NCBI GenBank assembly: GCA_029213105.1
Contig: JARGNS010000121.1
Span: forward strand, 1-8,949
DNA: 8,949 nt
Source: Planctomycetota bacterium
GTDB taxonomy: Bacteria > Planctomycetota > PLA2 > JAEUHO01
Reading direction: 5' to 3'
The notes beneath the pieces were generated by a model that saw only the letters and a list, made by a program, of their open reading frames with translations, ran no database searches and was not told the origin of the DNA. The number at the start of each line of letters is the position of its first letter. The stretch's first letter is position 1. The position numbers were made by a program, and so were the translations under genes. Below, in pieces: positions 1 through 6,479 of this stretch.

Positions 1-575
1 GGTCGGCCGAACAGGACCCCGAAGCGATCGCGCGTTCCGCACACGTTGGTACGCAAGCCCTCCACGCGTACCCCGCCCGCCGCCGGGCTGCCGACGCGCA
101 GAGCCCCCCCCGCCTCGCGCCACTCGGCCGCCTCCTTGCGCTCCTGGGTGAGCAGCGCGTCCCCCGTGCCCGGCACGGGCGCGGGATGCTGGATGCGCGC
201 GACCGGCTCGCCGTCCGCACCGAAGAGGAAGATGCGCCCGACACGCTCCTCCGCCGCGATGGGCCGCAGGACCTCGCTGGCCGGCGCGCGGGTGCGGGCG
301 ACGGCCGCGTCGGCCCGGCGCGCCACGGACGCCAGACGATCGGCGAGGTTCGCCTCGGCGGACGTCAGCGTGGCGGAGGCATCCTGCGCGGCGCCGCGCA
401 CGACCTGGGCCAACGCAAGCCCTTCTTGCTCGAGGGCCTCGTAGCGATCCTGGCCCGCCCGGACCCAGGCGAAGGCAGCCAGGGCGCCGATCGCTAGGGG
501 CAGCAGGACGAGGAGGAGCAGGAGCGGACGCACGGCGGCCTGCAACGGTACCTGCCCGGCCGCCCGCGTGCCCAC
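1..575 (-). CDS. Membrane-anchored sensor protein, N-terminal part (probable sensor kinase or similar), cut by window edge
   Basis: Reading leftwards from a GTG at 575-573, 191 codons stay open to the window edge. Residues about 13-39 form one hydrophobic membrane segment (VRPLLLLLVLLPLAIGALAA and onward). It is followed by a long charged and alanine-rich helix (about 40-100, including RYEALEQEGLALAQVV) and then a mixed alpha/beta stretch containing GRIFLFGADGEPVARI. That order, one TM helix, a membrane-distal helix and then a PAS/Cache-like strand pattern, is common in histidine kinases, diguanylate cyclases and chemoreceptors. The output domain lies outside the window, so the class is inferred. 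The GTG start is chosen because it sits one base after the TGA of the upstream acetyltransferase gene (TGA-G-GTG), which favours translational coupling. No strong ribosome binding site is visible beyond a GGGG stretch about 7 nt upstream. Confidence 0.6.
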   Translation of the reverse strand, partial: MGTRAAGQVPLQAAVRPLLLLLVLLPLAIGALAAFAWVRAGQDRYEALEQEGLALAQVVRGAAQDASATLTSAEANLADRLASVARRADAAVARTRAPASEVLRPIAAEERVGRIFLFGADGEPVARIQHPAPVPGTGDALLTQERKEAAEWREAGGALRVGSPAAGGVRVEGLRTNVCGTRDRFGVLFGR

Positions 576-576
576 C

Positions 577-1572
577 TCAGGCCCCGGGTGAGGCCGCCTT
601 GCCGTCCAGGCGCTTCGCCATGGTCAGCTGCACATGCCCACGCACGAAGCCCAAGGCGGCATTGAGCGTCAGCATGGGGTTGTCGATCTCGTTGAGGGCG
701 ACGATACGGGTGATGCCGTACGCGCGGGCGTAGCCGATCGTGGCTTGCTTGAGCGCTCGCGCGATGCCACGCCGGCGATGGCTGGGCAACACCCCGGTGA
801 GCCCGGCGAACGCATAGCCTGGAATCCGCTCGTAGGTCAGCAGCTGACTGACGCCGACGAGCGCGCCGGTCGCACGCTCGCGGGCCACGTAGACGGCCGA
901 GGGGTTGAAGCGCTCCGGATCCTCGAGGCGCTCGCGGCACTGCGCGAAGGGCTCGGCGCGGACGGGACCGAGGAAGGGGATGTCCGCGACCACGGCGACC
1001 TCGAGGGCGTGATAGGCGCGGGCCCATGCCGGATCGGCCTCGGCCAAGGTGGCGGCCGTGCAGAGTTCGCAGTCGGCGGCGGCCAGGGCGGTGCGCGCCG
1101 CGGCCAGGCTGTGTGCCGCGGGCATCGGGGCGCGCAGCTCGCTGCTCGCCGTCTGCTGAGCCGCGTGGAAGCCCTGGCGTTCGTAGAAGGCGACCATGCG
1201 CGGCTGCGTATCGCGCGCGTAGGCCACGAGGAGCGGCGGCTGATGCGCGCGGGCTGCGTGCTCGAGCGCCTCGTAGAGGGCATCGAGGACGTCGTCGGCA
1301 TCCGGCTCGTCCGCGACACTCACATCGAATTGCAATTGGCCGGGCTCCCCCGCCGTGGGACAGCCGCCGTACTCCGCCATGCCCACCAGGCGCCCCGCAC
1401 GCAGCGCGATGACCCGCTCCCACGGCTCCGTCCCGGGCGAGGGCTCGGCGTCGCGCTGCTGCCAGATCACGGCATCGCGCGGCAGGTCCGGGTACTGCGC
1501 GGTCCAGAGAGCCGCAAGGGCCGCGTAGTCGTCACGCGCGGGGTCGAACGTCCGGATGGAGAGGCCACTCAT
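577..1572 (-). CDS. Double-domain GNAT N-acetyltransferase
   Basis: This 331-residue cytosolic protein is predicted to move an acetyl group from acetyl-CoA to an amine; the substrate is unknown. Two GNAT-like halves are visible. The N-terminal half (about 3-150) begins SIRTFDPARDDYAALAALW and ends with an RMVAFYERQGF helix-strand, but its acetyl-CoA loop is not recognisable. The C-terminal half (about 165-320) has the classic motif A, TGVLPSHRRRGIARAL (RRRGIA at 266-271), and the motif B signature NPMLTLNAALGFV (298-310). Tandem GNAT proteins, such as mycothiol synthase-type enzymes, often have one active and one degenerate half, and this one fits. The ATG at 1572 is preceded by AAGGTG with 5 nt spacing. 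The gene starts 21 nt after the M55 peptidase stop and ends one base before the sensor gene, so co-transcription is likely. Confidence 0.85.
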   Translation of the reverse strand: MSGLSIRTFDPARDDYAALAALWTAQYPDLPRDAVIWQQRDAEPSPGTEPWERVIALRAGRLVGMAEYGGCPTAGEPGQLQFDVSVADEPDADDVLDALYEALEHAARAHQPPLLVAYARDTQPRMVAFYERQGFHAAQQTASSELRAPMPAAHSLAAARTALAAADCELCTAATLAEADPAWARAYHALEVAVVADIPFLGPVRAEPFAQCRERLEDPERFNPSAVYVARERATGALVGVSQLLTYERIPGYAFAGLTGVLPSHRRRGIARALKQATIGYARAYGITRIVALNEIDNPMLTLNAALGFVRGHVQLTMAKRLDGKAASPGA

Positions 1573-1577
1573 GCCTG

Positions 1578-1583
1578 CACCTT
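1578..1583 (-). promoter_or_regulatory. Shine-Dalgarno site of the GNAT gene
   Basis: AAGGTG on the minus strand lies 5 nt before the ATG at 1572. It fixes the acetyltransferase start and lies inside the 21 nt gap after the M55 peptidase stop, as expected for an internal operon gene. Confidence 0.5.
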
Positions 1584-1593
1584 ATGCGCGCTC

Positions 1594-2439
1594 TCAACGC
1601 AGGAAGCTGTGATCCTCGCGCGTGATGTGGACGAGGGTCTGCCAGATCCGCTCCACCACGGCAATGACGTCGTCGCCCTCGCAGGCAAAGCCGAGTCGAC
1701 CGACGGGCTCGACCCCCAGCTCCAGCGCACGCTCCCGCATGGCGTCCCGGTGCACGTCGACCTCGATGCGGATGGGCGTCTCGACGGTGTAGGGCGTCCC
1801 CCCGGCGGCGAGACCGGCGACGGCGGCATCCGTGATGCGCTGGCGGGCCTCGGGCGGCGGGAGGTTCACGATGGCCGTCGGGCCGAGTGCCTGCTTGACC
1901 TCGGCGAGCACGACCGCGTCTCCGAAGTCCTCGCGCATCTGGGTGCAGTAGTCGTCCGCGCCGGAGGCCATCACGACAGGCACGCCGTAGTGGCCGAGGA
2001 TCGCCATGTTGAGCATCGACTCGCTCGCGGGGCGACCGTTCAAGCGAATCTCCCCCACCACCATGCCGATCCAGGTATGGGCCAGGAGTCCGCCGGGGGT
2101 TCCGGCGCGCGTGTGGTGGCCGATGAGGAACGCCGCGTCGAAGCTGCCATGATCCAGCGCGCCAAGCTGCGCGAGGGGACGGTTGCCCGGCTGCGCGGGT
2201 CCGGTCAGCAACCGCGCCCGCTCGTCGAGATGGTCGAGCAGGATGTTGCGCATCGTGCCGTGGCCATCGGCCACGAGCACATCGGTGGCTCCGGAGTCGA
2301 ACGCGCCGCGCACCGCGGCGTTGACGTCCTCCGTGAGCCAGCGACGGGCATAGGCGTAGTCGTCGCCGCCGGGCAGGAGATGCTCGCGATGGCAGACGCC
2401 GGTGGCGCCCTCCATATCCACGCTGATGAAGATCTTCAT
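1594..2439 (-). CDS. M55 family D-aminopeptidase (DppA-like)
   Basis: This 281-residue zinc peptidase resembles the B. subtilis D-aminopeptidase DppA (about 274 residues), which releases N-terminal D-amino acids from short peptides such as D-Ala-D-Ala-type substrates. The diagnostic N-terminus MKIFISVDMEG is present. From my recall of DppA, the expected ligands can be placed: Asp8, Glu10, His60 (in VADGHG), His109 (in GHHTRAGTPG) and Glu140 (in NGRPASE). The nucleophile His is His121, one residue further from the GTPG motif than in DppA. Starts upstream in the same frame would add about 24 unrelated residues, so the ATG at 2439 is preferred. There is no Shine-Dalgarno sequence, but TACAAT lies 8 nt before the ATG, suggesting a leaderless transcript. 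No signal peptide is seen, so it is probably cytosolic. It lies between the DUF523 and GNAT genes, suggesting recycling or detoxification of cell-wall-type peptides (inference). Confidence 0.92.
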   Translation of the reverse strand: MKIFISVDMEGATGVCHREHLLPGGDDYAYARRWLTEDVNAAVRGAFDSGATDVLVADGHGTMRNILLDHLDERARLLTGPAQPGNRPLAQLGALDHGSFDAAFLIGHHTRAGTPGGLLAHTWIGMVVGEIRLNGRPASESMLNMAILGHYGVPVVMASGADDYCTQMREDFGDAVVLAEVKQALGPTAIVNLPPPEARQRITDAAVAGLAAGGTPYTVETPIRIEVDVHRDAMRERALELGVEPVGRLGFACEGDDVIAVVERIWQTLVHITREDHSFLR

Positions 2440-2447
2440 GGCGGCGG

Positions 2448-2453
2448 ATTGTA
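2448..2453 (-). promoter_or_regulatory. -10-like element directly before the M55 gene
   Basis: TACAAT on the minus strand (5 of 6 match to TATAAT) ends 8 nt before the ATG at 2439. Transcription from it would start at or next to the start codon, giving a leaderless mRNA. No convincing -35 hexamer is seen 16-18 nt further upstream. It lies in the 41 nt gap between DUF523 and M55, so M55 may have its own promoter. Confidence 0.4.
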
Positions 2454-2480
2454 CGGGCACGGGCCCAAGCCGAGGCAGGG

Positions 2481-3113
2481 CTAGGTGGTCCCGAAGTACT
2501 CGCGGTACCACGCGCGCTCGTGGTGATCCTCCGCGGCCGCATCCACGACATGGTCCGGATCCAGGCGCACCCGCAAGCGCTCGAGCGTGCGATCGTCGCG
2601 CTGGCTCACGACAGGGAAGCCCGCGCGCAGCAGCGCCGCGGCGGCCACGCCCACGCCGCGGCGGTAGCGTCGCTCTTCGACAAATCGCGATCCATCGGAG
2701 ATGACCTGCGTGGCGCAGGCCCCGCTCATGTCCATGAGCACAGCGAAGTCGATCGCGTGCGCATGGGCATGCCGCACCATCGCCTCCGCCCCCACGATCA
2801 TGCCGGCGGTCAGATCCGCGCCGTCCGGATCGAGGACACGAGCCCGCCCGGCCAGCACGTCCTCGCCGTCGCCCCCGTGGATGTCGGGCCAGCCCCGGGG
2901 CGTCCCCAGCCCCGCGTCCTCGGGGCAGAAGGGCACGGCCACGACCCCGGGTAGCGCGAAGAACGCCGCCATCGCGCCCCCGAAGCCGTAGTCGGTGCCG
3001 TCCACCCCGCAGGGCAAGCCGGCGATGCAGCCGCTCAAGAGGACGCGCCAGGGCTCCTCCGGGCTCGGGGGCCGCAGGCGATCGATGGCGCTGGGGTCGT
3101 GGGGCATGCGCAT
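2481..3113 (-). CDS. DUF523 family protein
   Basis: This 210-residue protein is recognisable as DUF523 (YbbK-like), a family of unknown biochemical function. Seen in sequence: VLLSGCIAGLPCGVDG (C29, C35; the usual form is a CLLG..CRYDG-type motif), PFCPEDAGLGTPRG (C63; the usual CPE..GGLPTPR motif), and IDFAVLMDMSGAC (C133) in place of the familiar SPSCGS motif. The four cysteines in the family's conserved positions suggest a metal or cluster site (inference). In front is an extra segment of about 22 residues, and a longer C-terminal tail ends AWYREYFGTT. The start MRMPHD is at 3113; a second ATG at 3107 is possible. There is no Shine-Dalgarno sequence, but TATAGT lies 6 nt before the first ATG. 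The gene is divergent from the secretin-like gene and may head the minus-strand cluster. Confidence 0.82.
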   Translation of the reverse strand: MRMPHDPSAIDRLRPPSPEEPWRVLLSGCIAGLPCGVDGTDYGFGGAMAAFFALPGVVAVPFCPEDAGLGTPRGWPDIHGGDGEDVLAGRARVLDPDGADLTAGMIVGAEAMVRHAHAHAIDFAVLMDMSGACATQVISDGSRFVEERRYRRGVGVAAAALLRAGFPVVSQRDDRTLERLRVRLDPDHVVDAAAEDHHERAWYREYFGTT

Positions 3114-3119
3114 GGCGGC

Positions 3120-3125
3120 ACTATA
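3120..3125 (-). promoter_or_regulatory. -10-like element directly before the DUF523 gene
   Basis: TATAGT on the minus strand (5 of 6 match to TATAAT) ends 6 nt before the ATG at 3113. The mRNA would begin at about the start codon. It lies in the 93 bp divergent intergenic region shared with the secretin-like gene. No clear -35 box is visible, and no Shine-Dalgarno sequence precedes this ATG. Confidence 0.4.
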
Positions 3126-3196
3126 CATGCACGCCGCGTCCGGGTTCCCGCTGCAAGCAACGGCCCGCCGGCGTTCCCAGGGATACCGAGTCTGCT

Positions 3197-3202
3197 GGAG
3201 GG
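3197..3202 (+). promoter_or_regulatory. Shine-Dalgarno site of the secretin-like gene
   Basis: GGAGGG lies 4 nt before the ATG at 3207. It decides this start over the in-frame ATG at 3099, which would lie inside the divergent DUF523 gene and would bury the signal peptide behind 36 extra residues. Confidence 0.6.
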
Positions 3203-3206
3203 CGGC

Positions 3207-5096
3207 ATGCCGAAGACCCTGCGACCCCTGCTCCTGTTGTGTGCCGCGTTGCTCCTGTGCAGCGCACCCAGTCCGGCCCGCGCCGAAGAGGACGAAGGCG
3301 AGGTCCGCCGCGACCCCCTCTCCTGCCGCCTCTACCGCGTCGGCGCCCTCACCCGCGGCCGGCGCGCCTTCCACAGCCAGTTCCGGCCAGTCCAGCAACC
3401 GCCGGCGAGTCATCGGCGCGGAGGCCGGACCCGCGAGGATGAGCCGGTCCACCCCCTGGGGCAGGTCGACGAGTTGATCGAGTTGCTGCGCGGGCGCGTG
3501 GTGCCCCGCTTCTGGGAACAGACCGAGGGCGCCGACATGGCCGCGATCGGTGAGCGCATGCTCATCGTGCGGGCCGAGGCCGGCGTCCACGCCGAGCTCG
3601 CGCGCCAGCTCGCGGCCCTGGAGCGCCGCCAGCTGAGGACGATCTCCGTGGATGTCCAGGCCGTCCGGCTCCACGACGGCCAGCTGGCCACCCTGGCCGC
3701 AAGCCGCGGCGGTGCGCGCCTGGACGACGACGTGGTGCGCGCCCTGCTCGCCGGCGAGGGCGCCGGCCCGGCGGTCCGCGTCACGACGGAGAACGGCACG
3801 CGCGCGGAGATGTTCGGCGGCACCCAGCGCGCCTTCCTCCGTCGCCACACCGCGGTGGTACGCCAGGGCAAGACCCTCGCCCTGCCCGTGGCCGGCGTCA
3901 CGAATGCCGGGCTTGCCGTGTCGGTGGAACCCGTCGAGCACGCCGCCGGCGAGGCCATCCGCGTCCATCTCGAGGCCTCGCTGACGGCGGGCGGTGGCGC
4001 ACGCGCGGCGAGGACCGCCGACGGCCACCCGCTCCAGCTCCCCGCGACGCCGGGGATGCAGATCAAGACGGACCTCCTGCTCGCGCCGGGCACGTGGGGT
4101 CTCGCCCATGGCACGAGCGACGGCTGGTCCCTGCTCGTCCGCGCGACGCCGGATGCCGCCACCGGCATGAGCCGCCGCGCCACGGCCGTCTCGCTGGATG
4201 CACCCTTCGACCCCCGCCCCGGCGCGATGGAAGTCCGCGACTTCGACGTCGCCTCCCTCGCGCGGGTCTTCACCGATGTGATGGGTACGGGGGCCTTCCT
4301 CCATGACACCAGCTGGGACGGTCCCGCGCCCGCGGAGCGCCCCGAGCCCCGGCCCGCCATCGGGGCCGAGTACCTGGTGGAGCTCGCCCGCGTCTGCCTC
4401 GGCACCGAGAGCACCTGGGAGGACCCGGCCACCATCGAGGTGCGCGGCGGCACGCTGATCATGCGTCAGACGAAGCCCGTCCTGGCGGCCACGGACGCCT
4501 GGCTTGCCCGCCTGCGCAGCGTCCTGCCCGCCACCTTCGCCACGACCGTGGAGCTCGTGCAGGTCAGCCCGGCCCTGCACGCGCGGCTGACCGCGGCCGG
4601 CCGGGGCTCGCCCGCCCTCATCGACCGCGAGGAACGCACCTGGCTCCAGGCCGCGATCGCCGCCGAGGAAGCCACGCGCCTGGGCACGCTGCGCCTCACG
4701 AACGTGGATGGCGTACGCAATGCGGCGCGCACGGGTCGCACGCTGCGCTACGTGAGCACCTACACCACCTCGCGCGTCCCGACGGCCGATGCGGTCCTGC
4801 CGCAGACGGCGGCGGTCCTCGCAGGCCTCGAGATCGATGCCCGCGTCACGGCGAGCCCCGGAGGCGAGGCGGCCCACGTGGTGCTGCGGGCGATGCGCAC
4901 GGATGACCGCGGGCGCGGCCCCGCCCGCCTCGACACCACCCACGGCGTGGTCGAGTCGCCCGCCCTGGAGACCCTCCGGCTGCGCGCCACCCTCACCCTG
5001 CCGCTCGGCCAGACCGCCCTCGCGGGCGTCCTGCCGCGCGGCGGTCAGCCCGTGCTGGTCCTGCTGCGGGTCGATCCCCAACTCCGCACGCGCTAG
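3207..5096 (+). CDS. Exported secretin-like protein with two tandem homologous modules
   Basis: The product has 629 residues. Residues 1-26 are a Sec signal peptide (MPKTLRPLLLLCAALLL, then PARA before EE). Two similar modules follow, about 41-316 and 342-626. Each begins with a short strand (LYRVGAL; VRDFDVASL) and a helix-rich N-domain ending in a strand of the LIV/LIM type: VDELIELL...ERMLIVRAEAGVHAELARQL in copy 1, EYLVELARV...GGTLIMRQTKPVLAATDAWL in copy 2. That arrangement resembles the small secretin N-domains. Each module then has a beta-rich part closing with a matching pattern: IKTDLLLAPGTWGLAHG...LLVRATPD and LRLRATLTLPLGQTALAGVL...VLLRVDPQ. It probably acts in the periplasm or at the outer membrane. 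I associate such proteins with Planctomycetota, where their role is undefined. There is no transmembrane segment after the signal peptide, and a true pore-forming secretin domain is not evident. The PASTA-barrel gene follows 125 bp downstream on the same strand. Confidence 0.75.
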   Translation: MPKTLRPLLLLCAALLLCSAPSPARAEEDEGEVRRDPLSCRLYRVGALTRGRRAFHSQFRPVQQPPASHRRGGRTREDEPVHPLGQVDELIELLRGRVVPRFWEQTEGADMAAIGERMLIVRAEAGVHAELARQLAALERRQLRTISVDVQAVRLHDGQLATLAASRGGARLDDDVVRALLAGEGAGPAVRVTTENGTRAEMFGGTQRAFLRRHTAVVRQGKTLALPVAGVTNAGLAVSVEPVEHAAGEAIRVHLEASLTAGGGARAARTADGHPLQLPATPGMQIKTDLLLAPGTWGLAHGTSDGWSLLVRATPDAATGMSRRATAVSLDAPFDPRPGAMEVRDFDVASLARVFTDVMGTGAFLHDTSWDGPAPAERPEPRPAIGAEYLVELARVCLGTESTWEDPATIEVRGGTLIMRQTKPVLAATDAWLARLRSVLPATFATTVELVQVSPALHARLTAAGRGSPALIDREERTWLQAAIAAEEATRLGTLRLTNVDGVRNAARTGRTLRYVSTYTTSRVPTADAVLPQTAAVLAGLEIDARVTASPGGEAAHVVLRAMRTDDRGRGPARLDTTHGVVESPALETLRLRATLTLPLGQTALAGVLPRGGQPVLVLLRVDPQLRTR

Positions 5097-5130
5097 CCTG
5101 ACGACCCGCGTCGGCCGCGCCCCGCGCCGT

Positions 5131-5149
5131 CTGTCCCCATCTCGGACAG
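5131..5149 (+). other. Short hairpin between the two envelope genes
   Basis: CTGTCC and GGACAG form a perfect 6 bp stem around a 7 nt loop, 34 nt after the secretin-like stop. A second self-complementary stretch, CCTGGGGCCCCCAG, follows at 5151-5164. Neither has a T-run, so a classical intrinsic terminator is not supported. They could be RNA structures in a shared transcript or chance in G+C-rich DNA. Confidence 0.25.
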
Positions 5150-5212
5150 GCCTGGGGCCCCCAGACCGCCCCGCCCTTGCCTCGGGCCCCTCCCTCGGGC
5201 AGCCTGGGGGCT

Positions 5213-5218
5213 GGAGGA
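5213..5218 (+). promoter_or_regulatory. Shine-Dalgarno site of the PASTA-barrel gene
   Basis: GGAGGA lies 3 nt before the ATG at 5222. It supports this start over the in-frame ATG at 5177 and places the signal peptide at the N-terminus. Confidence 0.6.
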
Positions 5219-5221
5219 CGC

Positions 5222-6463
5222 ATGCTGAGGGACCGACGGAACTACCGGACTTGGATTGTGGGTCTCGCGATCCTGGCGGCCGTGCTCGGCGCACCGGAAA
5301 CGGCGCGTGCGGACGACCGCCAAGTGCCCGTGCCGGACGTGCGCGGCATGTCCGAGCAGGCCGCACGTCAGGTGCTGCAGCGGGCCGGCCTCACGGTCGG
5401 CGGCGTCGAGCGCATCGATGCGGCCCGGCTGCAGCAGGAACTCGGCCGCAGCTACGCCCCCGGCGTCACCGTCCAGCAGGCCCCGCCGCCTTCGACCAGC
5501 GCGCTGCCGAGCTGGCTCGTGCGCGGCGGCCAGGTGTGGCTGCGGGTCGCCGCCGGTCAGGCCGGGCCGACGCCCCCCACGCCGCGTCCCAGCACCCCCA
5601 TCGTGACCACGCCTCCCGTTCCCGTTCCCGTACCCGGCCCCACGCCAGGGCCGAGCGCCCCGCGGACGACCACCCAGCCGCGCTACCCCGGCACGATGCC
5701 CCGGCCTCCGCCTCCGCCGGCTCCGCCCGGCATGGGGGACACGACGCCCTACGTGCAGCCCGGACCGCGCACGGTCCCGATGCCGTATCAGCCGCAGCCA
5801 ACGCAGCCCCTGGCCGTCCAGCCCCGGCCCTACCAGCCCGGCGCGGTCTACCCCGGGAGCGGCGCGGGCGCACTCGAGGTGCCTTCGGCCCAGGCGGATG
5901 CCAGCCCGGCCCTGCCGCGCAACATCCGCACCCAGGTCGGGCTGCCCTGCGAGCGACTGCGGGACACGTGGTCGATCGTCGGCGCCTTCGGCTGGGCCTT
6001 CACGGCCGGCTCGGACTCGGGCACGAGCAGCTACTACGCGGGCGTCGACGTCATGCGCACGCTCTCCAGCTGCTTCGCCTTCGGCCTGTACTACCGCTAC
6101 TCGGCGCAGGTCTTCGACCGGCAGGTGACCGGCGGCATCCTCGAGGATGCCGGCGGGTTCCATCACATCGGACTCAAGCTCGGCTACCAGAGCACGTTCA
6201 AGTCCGGCAGCCGTTGGTACTGGTGGACGGCCCTCGGCATCGGCTGGAACGAGGCCATGGACTACCAGCGCAACTGGAGCGGCTTCGAAGCCCATGCCGC
6301 CATCGGGGCCGGCTACCTCATCAAGCGCCAGCTGCGTGTACGCGTCGGACTCGAGAGCTTCGTGATGGAGAGCAAGGCCGGCCGGTTCGACCCGGGCCGG
6401 GACGGTTCCTCGCGCCTGCTGTGGTGGTTCGCCCCGCAGATCAGCCTCGAGTACGACTTCTAG
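5222..6463 (+). CDS. Exported PASTA domain, proline-rich linker and outer-membrane beta-barrel protein
   Basis: The product has 413 residues. Residues 1-30 are a signal peptide (TWIVGLAILAAVLGAPETARA before DD). Residues about 35-111 are one PASTA domain: VPVPDVRGMSEQAARQVLQRAGL, then APGVTVQQAPPPST and RGGQVWLRVAAG, with a longer middle than usual. Residues about 112-233 form a low-complexity linker rich in Pro, Thr, Gln and Tyr (PVPVPVPG, RPPPPPAPPG, PMPYQPQPTQP). Residues about 248-413 alternate polar and aromatic or hydrophobic residues (WSIVGAFGWAF, FAFGLYYRYSAQVF, WYWWTALGIGW) and end QISLEYDF. That is the pattern of an eight-stranded outer-membrane barrel with a C-terminal Phe recognised by the BAM machinery. 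PASTA domains bind peptidoglycan or muropeptides in Ser/Thr kinases and PBPs, so this protein could tether the outer membrane to the wall (inference). No family name is recognised. Confidence 0.8.
   Translation: MLRDRRNYRTWIVGLAILAAVLGAPETARADDRQVPVPDVRGMSEQAARQVLQRAGLTVGGVERIDAARLQQELGRSYAPGVTVQQAPPPSTSALPSWLVRGGQVWLRVAAGQAGPTPPTPRPSTPIVTTPPVPVPVPGPTPGPSAPRTTTQPRYPGTMPRPPPPPAPPGMGDTTPYVQPGPRTVPMPYQPQPTQPLAVQPRPYQPGAVYPGSGAGALEVPSAQADASPALPRNIRTQVGLPCERLRDTWSIVGAFGWAFTAGSDSGTSSYYAGVDVMRTLSSCFAFGLYYRYSAQVFDRQVTGGILEDAGGFHHIGLKLGYQSTFKSGSRWYWWTALGIGWNEAMDYQRNWSGFEAHAAIGAGYLIKRQLRVRVGLESFVMESKAGRFDPGRDGSSRLLWWFAPQISLEYDF
5615..5632 (+). repeat. CCCGTT hexamer repeat inside the linker
   Basis: Two perfect CCCGTT units and one CCCGTA unit run head to tail and encode PVPVPV in the proline-rich linker of the PASTA-barrel protein. 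Such in-frame 6 bp repeats can change linker length by slippage without a frameshift. Confidence 0.6.
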
Positions 6464-6465
6464 AT

Positions 6466-6479
6466 CCACGCTAGCGTGG
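6466..6479. terminator. Perfect 14 nt palindrome between convergent genes
   Basis: CCACGCTAGCGTGG is its own reverse complement (5 bp stem, CTAG loop). It starts 3 nt after the PASTA-barrel stop and overlaps the last codons and TAG of the converging peptidase gene. Its place is that of a shared bidirectional terminator. There is no T-tract on either side, so intrinsic termination is uncertain. Confidence 0.3.

Noticed and set aside
46..497. Two plus-strand frames near the left edge
   Set aside because: The minus-strand frame here has a clean TM segment, a coherent sensor-like sequence and a coupled start. The plus-strand translations are Arg/Ser/Ala-rich without features.
634..2484. 616-codon open frame on the plus strand opposite the M55 and GNAT genes
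   Set aside because: It spans two well-recognised minus-strand genes, its translation is low-complexity Arg/Gly/His-rich with no domain, and long antisense open frames are expected at this G+C.
3303..3446. Possible frameshift in the poorly conserved N-terminal stretch of the secretin-like protein
   Set aside because: The frame carries the signal peptide on one side and the module start (LYRVGAL) and N-domain on the other without a break, and the other frames give only Pro/Arg-rich shadow sequence.
5097..5221. Intrinsic terminator after the secretin-like gene
   Set aside because: The hairpins at 5131-5149 and 5151-5164 lack any T-run.
2481..5366. 961-codon minus-strand open frame
   Set aside because: Only its last 210 codons (from 3113) are a real DUF523 gene. 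The upstream part is antisense to the secretin-like gene and looks like frame-shadow sequence.
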